DNA of 64,000 bases, from contig NC_054569.1 in assembly GCF_017654505.1 (NCBI RefSeq), positions 2,829,415 through 2,893,414 of the forward strand. The letters are read 5' to 3'. A model generated the notes under the pieces. It made no database searches. It was not told where the DNA came from and saw nothing but the letters and a program-made list of their open reading frames with translations. Shown here one piece after another: positions 12,910 to 26,350 of the stretch (the stretch's first letter is position 1; the number at the start of each line of letters is the position of its first letter). Origin of the DNA: Polyodon spathula (Eukaryota > Chordata > Actinopteri > Acipenseriformes > Polyodontidae). A program made the translations under genes and the position numbers.

Positions 12910-13134
12910 TTAACCCTTTCAGTCCTGGACCTCAAGGTCTCATCTTATCGTAGTTCTGTTCAGAGTTCTTAAAGGACTGACAGGACTTCAGTCCCTTTTA
13001 CCAAAATATGTGTAAAAAAATATATGATTGTCCTGTTCTCATGCGTACTCAGTTAAGGAGTTCCTTTCTGGATTATATAAATTCATTCTGCATTCTTCAG
13101 CTCGACAAAAATTATTCAGGACTGAAAGGGTTAA
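12910..13134. mobile_element. Non-autonomous piggyBac-like MITE flanked by TTAA
   Basis: TTAA (12910-12913) is followed by CCCTTTCAGTCCTGGA; the other end is TCAGGACTGAAAGGG followed by TTAA (13131-13134). The 13-base core CCCTTTCAGTCCT is a perfect inverted repeat. TTAA duplications and ends beginning CCC are hallmarks of piggyBac-type elements. The 217-bp interior has no transposase. It is one of the clearest transposon calls in the window. Confidence 0.82.
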
Positions 13135-13615
13135 GGGTTGAACCTGCCCTGATACTTCAGCCCATGCATCAAGTGTGCAATTATACAGACACCAGAACAG
13201 CAAATACACTAAGCATTCAAAGTCATGTTTCCAGGGAGGAGTCGATCCTGATAAACCCAGCCGCTTACCACAACTCAGTCTATTATACAACTGCTCAATC
13301 AGAGTCCTGCACTCAACTGTCAACTCAAAAATGCTTGAATAAGCTGCAGAGCACGTCTTCCTGCCCTAGCCCACAAAGACACTTCATCACTAGCATTGAC
13401 AACAACCACGTATTAACATAGTAACATACAGGGAGGTTAATCTAGTGCTGGTAACCCAGAGACTCATACAAATACTACTAAGAAACTTTGACTGCGAACA
13501 ATCAGAACAGTCTATAGCTCTAAATACTGGAATACGTGAGTCTCATCCTATAGAAGAGGTCTTTAAACTAACTGCAGTTTAAATACTACTGACATGTTCC
13601 ATTACTTATTCACAC

Positions 13616-13616
<1 letters not shown>

Positions 13617-13671
<55 letters not shown>

Positions 13672-13752
13672 CTTTAACACAAGAAGAAGAAGAAGAAGAA
13701 GAAGAAGAAGAAGAAGAAGAAGAAGAAGAAGAAGAAGAAGAAGAAGAAGAGA
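13617..13752. repeat. (TG)n(AG)n followed by (AAG)n microsatellite
   Basis: A TG tract (13617-13658) changes to AG (to 13670). After GCTTTAACAC comes a pure AAG trinucleotide tract of about 24 units (13681-13752). A polyserine frame on the minus strand is an artefact. Confidence 0.97.
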
Positions 13753-14324
13753 ATATTTTTCCCTCAACCCTTGAATAATTATACAAGACTAGCACAGATT
13801 CTTGTTCAGATTCTTGTCAGATTTCAACAAGTTCTGTGGTGTGATTTAATGGTTTTGGGAAGTTTGGAGTGTGGGGTGAATACACACAGAACAACAGCAG
13901 AAGTAATAGCACAATATCTTGATAAGGCAACATCTACCGCCAGGATGGGATTTGCACTCAAACGTGTTCTTCACACTTATTACCGTGTATCAAAAACGAG
14001 TAACTGTGCCTGTGAAACGACTCCACAAACCCTAGAGCTTACAAATCAAAGAGAGCACTTCTAAAAGGAGGGGGCAGATTTAATGAGGCCTCCCTCCACC
14101 AGCCCTAGCCGTATGTCAGAAAAGAAAGAATTAGGAGTTTGAGCTGAGGACTGAGCAGGGATCACAATCCCGTTCAGTCCATTTGCGCCTCTCCCTGCCA
14201 GCTGTGACAAAATGAATAAACGGATAAAAGATGTGTCTTCTTCACAAGATGCTACATGTCACGTTCATCTGAAGAAAATTAGGGTTGTTTTCTCAGAGCT
14301 TTTTAAAAAAAAAAAAAAAATCTC

Positions 14325-14570
14325 AGGTAACGCTTTACATTAAGTGCCTCTAATGTTTTTGCACGATATAACCACAACCTTAACTCCTTAACCCTAACCC
14401 TTTTCTGATATATTTGCGAATTTACATATAGCGTGAAAAAAATTCCACATTAAGTACATTGTAACTATGCATAATAACATTGTAATTATGTGTGAGCACA
14501 CCTGTATTTACTAAGTAACTACTGTGTAAACACACAGAAAATAAAGATACTTCATGTAAAGTGTTACTTA
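14325..14570 (+). mobile_element. MITE-like repeat with inverted ends, copy B
   Basis: The left end AGGTAACGCTTTACATTAAG (14325-14344) and the right end CTTCATGTAAAGTGTTACTT (14550-14569) are inverted repeats with a few mismatches. The interior aligns with 12090-12319. GGTAACRCTTTACAT-type termini are widespread in fish MITEs. It has no coding capacity. Confidence 0.65.
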
Positions 14571-17500
14571 ATGTAGTGTAAAATATGTAGTATGTTGTCT
14601 AGGGTAAGCTTTAATAAATAATCTAGCGCTTGAGTTTCCTGACTGAACCCCCTGTTCTTGGAATACAGACAGAGGACACTTCTGAAGTGTTCTGGCATTC
14701 TGTTACTGTATCAGCAATTACAGATTCTAAATACTGCTTGGAATGCAATGCTACACATAACACATCAGTTCTGTCCTGACTATTTAAGCCACTTGTATAC
14801 TGATGTGGTGAATTGTTTATACAGTGAAACGGATGCTTTTGTCTTTTATAAAATGTGGACAGCAGTTGAGATATTTATTATATTCAGCACATGTTCCTGC
14901 CGCAGCTTTATCAGTTGCAAACATGATTAAAGTGAGATAGTCGCAGAAGCAATGTGGGGAAGTAGTGGCTAGAAGTGCTGAAGTGTTATTGCATCTATTA
15001 AAGTCATTGACATTAACAAGAACGGTATTATTGTAATGACATGAGGATGCTTTAGACTTGAGACAAAGGGACGGAGGTTCGAGTGATAACACACCATGCT
15101 ATTGGAAAGATTTACTGCAGCAATCTTAAACTTAATATACTGTATATAGATTAACAACAGTAACTGGAACCCTCTTTCATATCCACATTAATTAGGAGCA
15201 AACAACCGTCCAACCAGTGAGTGAACGCAAGTCTTCAGGTTGTAATTGAAGATGCAAACCTCCATTGTAACCAGCTGGGTGCTGTGGTTTTGATTTTCAA
15301 AATGCCCATCTTCATTTTCAGATCTTCCATGAATGGGATGAATGCTACAGCGCTCAACAAGGGTGATGCCTGATTATTCTTTTTAAAAGAAAACGTAATG
15401 AAGTCTCCAGCCATCCCAACGCTTTAAATGAATACTTCACGCCTCGTGCACAAGCAGATGTGGGTAATTAATTACAACAAGTTCACACAAATTAATAAAT
15501 GAACACAGCAAAAAGCGCAATGGAATCGCAAACATGTTTCTGAGAAGCAAGAAAATAGTTTTTTAAGAAAGTAAAAGTGCAAACGAGGGAAAAAAAAATG
15601 TTTATTATCCACATTCTTAGCAAAACTTGACATCATTATAAATGCATTGTTGAAACTGTTGTTTGACTCGTGATTGGCAGAACTAAACTGTTTCTAAAGC
15701 AGTGTTCTGTCAAGGCGTTTACATTTTTGAATGACCAGGATGTGCTGCCAGACGGAAAGGTATAGGCAGTTAAACTGGAAAGATTGAGCTCAGCCCAGAC
15801 AGGAACAGAACAATGTTTTGAACGGCTGCAAAAGGTCAGAGGGTGGTCGTCATCACATGATCCAGATGGCTTTTCATTGATTGCTCCTTGCTCCATGTCA
15901 TCCTGGTATATTTTCAGCAGTCTAAATGACATTTCCCCGATGAATCACTGGACTATATGAGAGATCTGCTTGAGCTACTACTGTATGAAACCTCCTATGA
16001 CACAAGTCTTAGAAACAAAGGAAAAGGTCTGATGTAAGCCTGACGTGCATGGCCTCATTGATGCATGCCCAAGGGCAATCAGCCACTTTGTGACAAAGTG
16101 GCCCTAGGGACGTAAACTAAACTAGCTTTAGTAACTATTAAATTATCTAAGAAACTCTATAAGGGACTTTTAAAAGAAGCACATGGTATAGTAAGAATGT
16201 CTTTTCTGCTTAAACAATGCATGGTATTGTATTAGGTACTGTACTGTCTGTAACTGGGATTACATTTCAATTATCAATTATATTTGTTTTTATTTTTAAA
16301 AGAAAATCCCTGTTTGCTAGAACGTTATTTCAGAACTTCACATGTCAACTGCCAATATTTTATAGGTGATATAAGATGTATGCAGAAAATGCATCACTAG
16401 CTTCAAGCATTCGGCAATAGAACCAGCTGTAATTCTAAAAGAACTTGTAATTACGGTAAACAAGCACTTCGTTCCATGTTGCCGCGGTTTCCACCGTGTA
16501 AACTTTCATATTTGATTTGCAATAATTTGCTCGCTCGAAACAAAATCCTTGACAAATGAAAATGATTATGTGAATAAGTGATGTGACAAGTAATTGTGTC
16601 TGTACAGAAGGACATGGTTGTGATTACCCATTCAATCCAGCCGAGGGTGTCATTTATCATCATCACACAACCCCCCAATGAGAGAAAACAATTGTCAATG
16701 ACCCAGGTACCATTTTATCAGCTTATTCCATTGTTTCGCTTTGAGTTATTACACTAATTCTATAAGGGCTCTTGTTTAAATGTACAATTTCTCATGGATT
16801 AACTAGTGTGTAGCTGCTGAAAGACGTGATCCATGCAGCAGGGAGCATTGAATTCACAACAAAGCCAGTTCTCTCTGTCACACAGTAGGGGTCTCTAAAT
16901 TAAACTATAGACACCCCCAACCCCTTAAGCCCTTGTTCGGGGTTCAGACCCAAACAACAATACAATGCAAACAATCTGCAATGCGTCCGACATCCACTGG
17001 AACAAGGCCTTTTACAGAACAACAGAGGCATTATTTACAGTTTTAAATGGATGAGTGCAGGATCAGAAATAGGCAGATAATGAACAGTATGTGTCATTTC
17101 AAGATGTAAGTCTTACATTGACATCATCTTATCCCAAATCAATGACGATAAAGAACTGACCTTATTATAAAGTAATCATTAGCTTTGCAGTTGTTATGTC
17201 ATTTATGAAGAGCGTTCCTCTTTAAAAGGGTCTTAACCTTTCTGACGTGCTTCATTCGTTCACATCTAGTGGTCAGGCCATCATCAGCCCATCGATGCCT
17301 CAGCTGAAGGAGTTACCACCAAGGCCAAACGCTCTACACGTGAATTGAGAGGCACTTCTTTCTCAGCGCGTTCGCTGTTTATCACGCTGGCTTGTTTTAT
17401 TCTGGCCTTGCAGAGAATGCAGACAGGCCTCTGCAGTGATCCAGACTAAATATTTTACATAAATGACAAAACAGCCCAGACTGTGTCCCTCTGCTGCGTC

Positions 17501-17650
17501 TCTGTCCCTCCCGAGATCTCATGCTAGAATCGTTTGATGATAAAGCATGTTCCGGAACATCTCTCCACAGGCATAACAAATGGCCATATGGTTTTAGAAC
17601 ACTGTTACTGTATACTTATACAAATCTACCGGCAACCAATAATGGTGCAT

Positions 17651-17653
<3 letters not shown>

Positions 17654-17717
<64 letters not shown>
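17654..17717. repeat. (TA)n microsatellite ending in a short (CA)n
   Basis: About 57 bp of TA repeats followed by ACACAC. Confidence 0.97.
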
Positions 17718-20700
17718 GTGATTTCACTTATAATACATGGGTTGCTTACTGTACTGTTTCTAGTCTGTGTGGTCTCTAACGGTTTTGTTTTTTAAATAAC
17801 CTGGGAGGACAGATTTCTATAAATTTCTTCAGCACTTTCAAAGGTCAGAATTCAGTGCAGGCTGTATTAAAGTGAATAAATTCAGCATCCATCCTAGATA
17901 TTGCTAGAGAAATGCTACATGCGTTATATCAACTGATCCCCAAACGCAGTTTAATCTCTTATAAATGTTCTGTAGAGTTCAAAAATTCCTCTTGTGTTAG
18001 GATCCCACCTGACACCACTCAGAGTTCGAGTTTCATGTTTCGAGTTGTACAGGGAGTGAATTTGAATTGGGGTGGCGGGGTGAATGGGTTTCACAGGACC
18101 CATTGTGAAAATAAAGCCAGGGAAACTGAAAGATCTACAGCAAAATGGCAAGACCTGGCAAGGACAGCTTTATTGGTTATTTATTTAAGACTGGATTCAT
18201 CCACATTGATCTGTGAACAGCACACAGTGCCATTGGTGGACAAATATTTTAACTGCTATTAGTATCTCCAAGGGGAAGCCACACTTCAGGCATATTTTTA
18301 GTGGCAACTGGCTCTTGAAGTAAAGGGATTGTAACACTGAGTTTGAATGTCATGGGATGTGGTTGTGAAGTTTCAAAGGCTTGATTTAATCGTTCGTTCG
18401 CCAGCCTGTCTGGTAGGTTAACTTCTGGAGAAGGGCTCTGTAATGATGTGTGACTAAACTGTGATCACTGAGTGGAATCAGTAGAGCTTTGGCAAGAGGT
18501 GGCGGCACAAACAAAAAGTTGCATTGCTTGATTGGGCTCAAGTGTTTTCTTCACCTTGGCTCAATGAGCAGAGCAGATCAGGATGCTGTTTACTGAACGT
18601 ACTGTAGCAGCCTTTGCTCCGGCACAAAGCAGAGCAGTGCTGTCAAGTTCCTCATAACACATTTACAGCTGCACACTTTGTTGAGCTCGGGAGAAAACAT
18701 CACAGCATGCCGAGAGATCCAGTCCCACAAGTGAATGAGGAACAGTGAGCATAAGAACAACCCAGCAGCTCTCCAAGAGGTCCCCCTCATGATGCCCAGT
18801 TCTGGCATTAAAAATACACCCAGTCCTGCCTTTTTATTTAAGAACATTACAAATCATCCCTACTCACTGACAAGCTCCACCTTACAGTCAAGTGCATGAA
18901 CAGATTACAGTATAAATAATCCTACCAACATTAAATACGCCTCTGAGTGCTGTGCAAATTGACCATGACGTGGTCTCCTAGCCCCTGAATACCGCCACAG
19001 AGGCAGGGCTGCTGGGAGTACATGCTGGGGAGGGCATCTCACACAGGATTCGTTTCACCCCTATCGCCATGGCGACAGTCACAGAGGGTGAGTTCTGGCA
19101 CATGGAGCACAGATGTCCACGGATGCCCCTTGCACAGGACTGGTTATTCAGTGTCTTGTTACTGGCAGAATTAAAAAAAAAAAAAAAAAAAAGGATCTTA
19201 GAACATGGGCTAATTGAGGAAAAGAAAGGCACGTTTCTGTTTCTCTGAACCTCTAAGCATGCTCACCATACATGCTGTCCAAAAACTGACAAACCAGAAC
19301 TGGTCATCCATATTGTCAGTTTCCTCGTGATATCTCAGTTTTTATGAAGAAACCATCTGAACAGTTTCTTGTGAGGTTAAGCTAATAGAAGTTTTGTGAA
19401 ATCCTAGTGTCCCAAAACAACATTCACGATGTACTGAATGCATTATGCTACCCAATTTCTGTGTAATTAAGTCTGTAGCCAAATACTCTGCATACCCAAA
19501 AGCTTCCTGACCAGATGTGAGAGCTACATTCCCTTGATCCCTGTTTTACAAGGATCTGTTTTACAAACATGCTAGTTTTGTCTTTGAAATCGTATCTGCT
19601 TTCAATATTTCAGATCTTCTCCACAGCTGGGCTGAATCTTTCCAAAGTGGTGAGTGAATAAGCAGCACCGTTAGGAATAATCCGAATGAATGAAATGTGA
19701 ATTTCAAGTACTCTTAATTTGAATCAAAAGTAAGTTTTGTTTTGTTCTGGAACACTGTTTTAGCTCTGAATGACTGAAGTAGTAGGGGTTTTAAAGCTTG
19801 ATAAAAGATCTAGGAACACTAGCTCTGTTTGATAAATATAACTGTGCATAAGCAGAATGGCCGGTTCAGACCTCTCAGACTGGGATTCGGTTTAAACCGT
19901 TCTGGCTGGTATGAAATCTGATACAAAGGAAAGTCTCAGATGGTTTTATGTAAACGCTGCCAGGTTTTTTCACAGCACAGTGTCTGCAGTGATATAGCAA
20001 TGACTAAATTATTGGAATGACACCAAAAATGAACCCAAGTTATCATAAGTATCACTGGATAACATTGTACTTGTAAAGGGTTCAGTCCTTGGCTCTGGTT
20101 TTTTGTGGTCACAGTTTTTGGACCCTGTAGAGTTCATATAGACGTGACGTGGTTGGGGTTGCTTTATGGCAGGCTAACCTTTACTAAGAGTCTACCTTGA
20201 GTCATCAAGGTAGGAAAAAACATCCTGTCTGTCCAGAGCATGACCTTAAAAATGATTGGCGCCAGCTAGGGAGCAGATGGGTTTAAAAAGCTGAATTCTC
20301 CAGCAGTGCCATTTCTCACCTTGATTAGCATCTATCCAAATGAACTCAATCCAGTCTAGCCGCACCAGCCAACCGCCAGAGAACGAGGAAAGAAAAATGA
20401 TATGACCTTGCAGCACAAAGAAGAAAAAAAAAGAACTGAAAATAGTGAGAAACTCACAGCTGGCTAATTTACCTTTTTAAACTCCAGCCGCATAATCCCG
20501 GCTGTGAATGGGAGATGCCAATTGACATTGGAAATGTGTACAGCTAGTGGCTAGTGGCTCCCTGGTGCTTTACCTATGAAGCTGAGTGTTCATAACTGCT
20601 TCTTGTGCCATGGTCAAGTTTTGTATGACAGCGGACGAGAGAGCGCAGTCAGATATTAAAATCTAAATAAGAGCCTAGCAGTACTTTAGAATGAGCCATT

Positions 20701-21278
20701 CAGTGCTGGTGCTATTCCTCTACTGGTTCCTTGCATTAATTAATAAATAAATACATACATATATAAATAACAAGCTGGCGTTCCAAAATGCAATTTCACA
20801 CTCGGCAAAAATGAAAGAAAAATGCTTGGTTTAATTTGTTTATCCTTGGATTTGCATACCACGTGCAGATTTAGTAAGTATTAGCCTACATTTACGACAC
20901 AATTAACAATTCCCCTGGGGCGAGTGCTGAGTTAGAGTCAATGCATATCCAAGGGTCATATCAGCAAATGAACATTTATATCCACTCTGATAACTAACAC
21001 CCAACCTAAGGTTGTATGCCGATCACTACTGATTTACCCTTCCACACGTTCCCTTACTGATGCACCGAGCGTACGAAGGCCCTGAACACTAAAAGTAATA
21101 ATGAGTTGCACATTGTGTAATTGTTGCAGGCTCTCTTACCGTACACTATAATGTCTTTCTGAGGGGCTGGAGATGGGAGCGTGCATGATGCTGCTCTTTT
21201 GGTAAAACCTGGTAACCTGGAGCTCTCGGTTGCTACCTCTCTACTGAAACTGATGGACCGCTCCAATTGTTCCTTATG

Positions 21279-22248
21279 TAACAGATTCTGACCCCTAGCA
21301 GGCAGTCAGGCTGTGTATCACACTGCCGTTACAGATTCTGACCCCTAGCGGGCAGTCACCCCTAGCAGATTCTGGCAGTCAGGCTGTGTATCACACTGAC
21401 GTTACAGATTCTGACCCCTAGCGGGCAGTCAGGCTGTGTATCACACTGACGTTACAGATTCTGACCCCTAGCGGGCAGTCAGGCTGTGTATCACACTGAC
21501 GTTACAGATTCTGACCCCTAGCGGGCAGTCAGGCTGTGTATCACACTGACGTTACAGATTCTGACCCCTAGCGGGCAGTCAGGCTGTGTATCACACTGAC
21601 GTTACAGATTCTGACCCCTAGCGGGCAGTCAGGCTGTGTATCACACTGACGTTACAGATTCTGACCCCTAGCGGCAGTCAGGCTGTGTATCACACTGACG
21701 TTACAGATTCTGACCCCTAGCGGCAGTCAGGCTGTGTATCACACTGACGTTACAGATTCTGACCCCTAGCGGGCAGTCAGGCTGTGTATCACACTGACGT
21801 TACAGATTCTGACCCCTAGCGGGCAGTCAGGCTGTGTATCACACTGACGTTACAGATTCTGACCCCTAGCGGGCAGTCAGGCTGACCCCTAGCGGGCAGT
21901 CAGGCTGTGTATCACACTGACGTTACAGATTCTGACCCCTAGCGGCAGTCAGGCTGTGTATCACACTGACGTTACAGATTCTGACCCCTAGCGGGCAGTC
22001 AGGCTGTGTATCACACTGACGTTACAGATTCTGACCCCTAGCGGGCAGTCAGGCTGTGTATCACACTGCCGTTACAGATTCTGACCCCTAGCGGGCAGTC
22101 AGGCTGTGTATCACACTGACGTTACAGATTCTGACCCCTAGCGGCAGTCAGGCTGTGTATCACACTGACGTTACAGATTCTGACCCCTAGCGGGGAGTCA
22201 GGCTGTGTATCACACTGCCGTTACAGATTCTGACCCCTAGTGGGGAGT
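21279..22248. repeat. 50-bp minisatellite, about 19 copies
   Basis: Units read ACAGATTCTGACCCCTAGCG, then GGCAGTCAGGCTGTGTATCA, then CACTGACGTT. Most are 50 bp; several lack one G (49 bp). Two irregular partial units occur (near 21351-21377 and 21878-21905). The repeat is highly homogeneous in the middle and slightly diverged at both ends (CACTGCCGTT and TGGGGAGT variants). CTGAC-CCC-TAGC-GGG-CA-GTCAG in each unit can fold back on itself. Confidence 0.97.
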
Positions 22249-23305
22249 TGAGGTTAGTAAAATCTTTCAACCACACCTGCAGAAGAGCCTCTCTTGCAAA
22301 GCGGTTAAGACATCCACTCGCTGTGTGCATGATCTAGGCTCAGACAGCATCCTCCAGAAACTCCTTCCTAGAGAGCCCAACTCTAAAATCATGAATGAAA
22401 TCATGCTGCAGAATAACGAGCAGCATGAGCATGAGAAAAAGCTAGGACAAGTACCACAGAAAACCTTATGAGCAAAATAAAAATGTGAAGATGCTGTGAA
22501 TGAAGGATGCAGCTATAATGACTTGGTTTCCACATAGTGGAGGGAGATTTATCAGAGTGAATATTGAAAGAAGCCCTCTGCTTTAGTGCAGTTAATCTTC
22601 TCTAAGGCCAACATTTCTGCCCAATGTTGACCTTTGTGCAAATGGAGCCTTTCATTTATGATTCAGAGAAATGAAGGCATCCATATCCCTCGCCCTGTAA
22701 AGGTGAATAGTAATGTGCAATTATGTATTTTTCTGAATCTGCACATAACTGGGATTCCAACGTGTCCTGGTGGATGGCATCTTAATTAAACTGATAAAAT
22801 TGATACAGAAGCATTGGTCTGCTAGTTACAGCATGTGAACCAACACGGTTTCTCTGATTGTGTGTATGGCTCTGCTAGACGGAATACATGGGTTGTATTA
22901 TTTCATATATGCAGTACAGTATATTACAATGTATGTAAGTTATTCTGCATTAAATCTATATGCCATACACAGCAAATCAAAAATATATTCCAAGTCCAGC
23001 CTCCAGTGCAATTCATTTGACATCGTTGTTTCACAGTCCTAACCCAGCTGTTTGTCAGTCACCCAAAACAATGCATTGCAAAAGTGCATACGTGCCAAGC
23101 CATCTTGCAGTCTCAGTGCGTACTCTTTTGGGCATGAAACAAATAGCTTCCTGTGCTGCTCCTGCCCCGCGAATGAACTGAAGTACGCTGCAGCCTCCAG
23201 TTGTTTCATGCCTGCACCTTTCAAGTGCATCACATAAAGGCCACCTGGGTTTTTCTCTATGAATCAAGGATGCAAAGCCCAGTGTTCTGCTCTTTAAGTA
23301 AAAGC

Positions 23306-23306
23306 G

Positions 23307-23360
<54 letters not shown>

Positions 23361-23383
23361 AGAGAGAGAGAGAGAGAGAGAGG
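23306..23383. repeat. (GA)n interrupted by G10
   Basis: GA repeats, a run of ten G, then more GA repeats. The purine-only strand could form triplex or quadruplex-like structures. Confidence 0.96.
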
Positions 23384-25283
23384 CTAAACGCAGCTATTCC
23401 CTCAGTCTGCAATAGCCACTTTCTTCTACATCCCAAAAGAAACCAACATAATGCAATTCAAGTCAGAGTTATTAAAACAACTGCAGCAGGGATTTGGAAT
23501 GGAAAGCGTAACCAGGGCACCGTCCTCGTGGTAGAAAACCCCAGGCCTTTGCTATTGGATTAGGAATAAATAGTTTAAGTGTATACAGGCCTTTTGTTTT
23601 CTTCACCGAATAAGATAGGCCTGCCAGCCAAAACCTTGCTCTGAATGTGCTTTTATTAGCTTTTTACTGCTCTGTATAAAACACTCTGCAGCTTCATTTT
23701 AGCCCATCGGTTTCATCCGCTACTGAGCAGAGGTAATGGAGCAGCTCAGTGCTGAGGAGAAAGCCTTCATTATACAAGCCCAAAACACAGAACTGCCACA
23801 GAATTACCTGGCCAAAGGCGTAGTGGAAAATTACAGTGCAAGTCAAGTTCCATCTGCCCCGAAAACGCTTCAGACTTGAAAGCGTGCTTGAAATACCCTA
23901 TCCACACTACCGATATCAAGTGATAAACAAGCTTGGAGAGCATGGTATTTTGCCTTTTAAGAGGTAATGGGTTGCCTTTGATTGTACTGAGAATGCAGCA
24001 GAACTAAATAAACCCTATACGTTATAATAAATTAAACAAACATTGTCGCATTTAGAAATATTGCAAGCCACAGCAAATGTCAACCTCTCCTGCACTGTTA
24101 AAAATGTTGTCTCCTTTGTGCAATGCATTGCAAGAGAACTCTGGAAAGAATATTAACTATGGTAATAAGATAGCATATGATAGTTTCAGTTTTGATAAAT
24201 ACCTTAATTGCTTATGTACTGTACAACCCCTAGATGTGTACACAATGATATCCATTGGGTCAGTGAGAGTCTGTGGGAAAGTGGCTGCAGGAATTCACAA
24301 GGGTATAGGAGCCCAGGCTTCATTCCTATTTGCCATATTGCATTACCTAACCCTCAGCATCCTCTCTGCTGGGCAGACACAGCCCGGACAAACAGCTTCT
24401 GCCACTTTCCTCATGATGTGTTTGATCAACAATCAGATGGTTACAATTTCTACAGCACTACTGGCATGCATGCTGCTGATAGTCACCACGCACATGCACA
24501 TAGTAAGGCAGTGTTCCCTGCCTCTAGCTTATTTCTGGTGCAAGCTCAGGGGAATGCTTACCGGTAGATTTCTCCCCGGCAGGAATGTGGTCAATATTTA
24601 TATCTTCTAGGAGGTATTAAAACACCAGCACAGACAACCGAGAATCAGGAAGATTAATTGGCCAGGATGCTTCTGAAATGCTGTAGAAATGGACGTGCTT
24701 TTTCCTTGGATATTTTCTGGGCCACTGGATTTCATTTTCTAATTATGTTTTTTGCTCCATATATAATACGGTCCTCCCTACAGAATCTTATTGCATATAG
24801 TTTGATATGAAACTACACTAGAAACACACAAAAGTGCAAAACCTTCCTTTCTCCACTACAGCACTTCTTAACATTCATGTTTTTCAACATAATATTCAAG
24901 GTTTAAATGTGGCATACTAAAAATTATTGGGCTGGCACTACTTAAAGGGTACATAAGGACCTTTTTATTTTATTGTGTCACATGTTCCCATGTGTTGCTA
25001 CAACTTTGTATGTAAGATGTGTGTATTGTTTAAATTTTTTACATTTTGACCACTTTTTTAAACTTTTAAATTGCATTCCCTGCCTCAAGATGGCTTCCCA
25101 TGTACCTGCATGGACCTCTCAAAACTACATTTCCCATCATCCTCCTGCTCACATGTGTAACTGAGATGGATTTACCAGTAACACTTTCATCATAATAGAT
25201 GCCTGGCTATACTGTAGGAAACTAAGCAAAGTGACCTTTCAATGCAAAATGCATTGCAGTTAATTGGGAAGCACTCCTAAGGA

Positions 25284-25286
<3 letters not shown>

Positions 25287-25363
<77 letters not shown>

Positions 25364-25396
25364 TATAGATATAGAATATAGATATAGATATAGATA
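25287..25396. repeat. (TA)n with (GATATA)n extension
   Basis: About 75 bp of AT repeats followed by GATATA hexamers. Confidence 0.97.
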
Positions 25397-25861
25397 CAAA
25401 CTATTTGAGAAAAAAGAAGGGATCAAACACCAGAGGACTATTTTTAATAGACTAAGCGTTGTATTTTGAAATTGCATTTGGTCAGAGAACACTTTCAACT
25501 TGTAGAAACTGGCTCAAAGTCATCGTTCTGTTCCTTCTTTCTTTCAAAAACCCTGAGTTTCAGCTCTTGATCTGTTGTAAGCACGTCCCCCTGCGATGTG
25601 ACAATGTCAGTGATGATAATGGCACCCTAGGACAGCACGTTGATTAGGAAGATACTGCAGCGGAACCCTGATTGCATTCTCCTTAGCACTGCTTGTTTAC
25701 AAAAAAAACAGGGCTTCTTTCCAAAAGCTTGCCTTTTGGGATAGGCGGACAGATATGTGTCATTGTACTGTATCAATAGCTCTCTATCTGCTCAGCTGTC
25801 ATATGAATATTTATGACACACTAGGGCTCTCCAGTGCTTGCTGTGAGACCGGTTGTGAGGC

Positions 25862-25862
<1 letters not shown>

Positions 25863-25899
<37 letters not shown>
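25863..25899. repeat. (GT)n microsatellite
   Basis: Pure GT repeat of 18 units. Confidence 0.95.
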
Positions 25900-25900
<1 letters not shown>

Positions 25901-26244
25901 TCTCTTTCTTCTCTGAAAGGGTCATCAGTATTGGGCAGCGCGCCGCAGGGTTACACAGGTTTAACCCTTTCTTTCCCTGCCGCAGAGGAAGTGGCCTGTA
26001 TTAAATCTGCAGTGAGTGAGTCAGTTAAACTTTGGTTTTAAACACCTCAAGGGATGATTGCATCCTTTTTTCTTTGTCCCCTATTTAGGGGAGATTGCAG
26101 CACGAGTTAGCGGTTTCAGGGTTGGTGTTGTTCTGCAGATGTCTATCAGTTTTGCTTATTTCGTTTGTTTTTAGTACTTGTACTGTAAATATCTTATGAT
26201 AGAGTTTTCCATATTTATGCTTGATAACCTGGGGTGGTGAGTGC

Positions 26245-26350
26245 CTTGGCTAATGCCTTCATCAGTGCTGTGTCTAGCGCCTTTATCAGTGCTGTGTGTA
26301 ATGGCTTCATCAGTGCTGTGTCTAGTGCCTTCATCAGTTTTTTAGCTTGT
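26245..26350. repeat. 24-bp tandem repeat, about 4 copies
   Basis: Units resemble GCCTTCATCAGTGCTGTGTC then TAGT. The 24-bp period keeps one frame open in both directions and yields FISAVSSA-like peptide repeats, which is a by-product and not evidence of a gene. Confidence 0.8.

Noticed and set aside
24077..24610. 177-codon open frame, the longest uninterrupted one apart from frames crossing N
   Set aside because: Its Leu/Met/Thr-rich product resembles no family I know, a second overlapping frame is also open, there is no splice context, and it lies inside the PKNOX2 intron. I judge it a chance frame.
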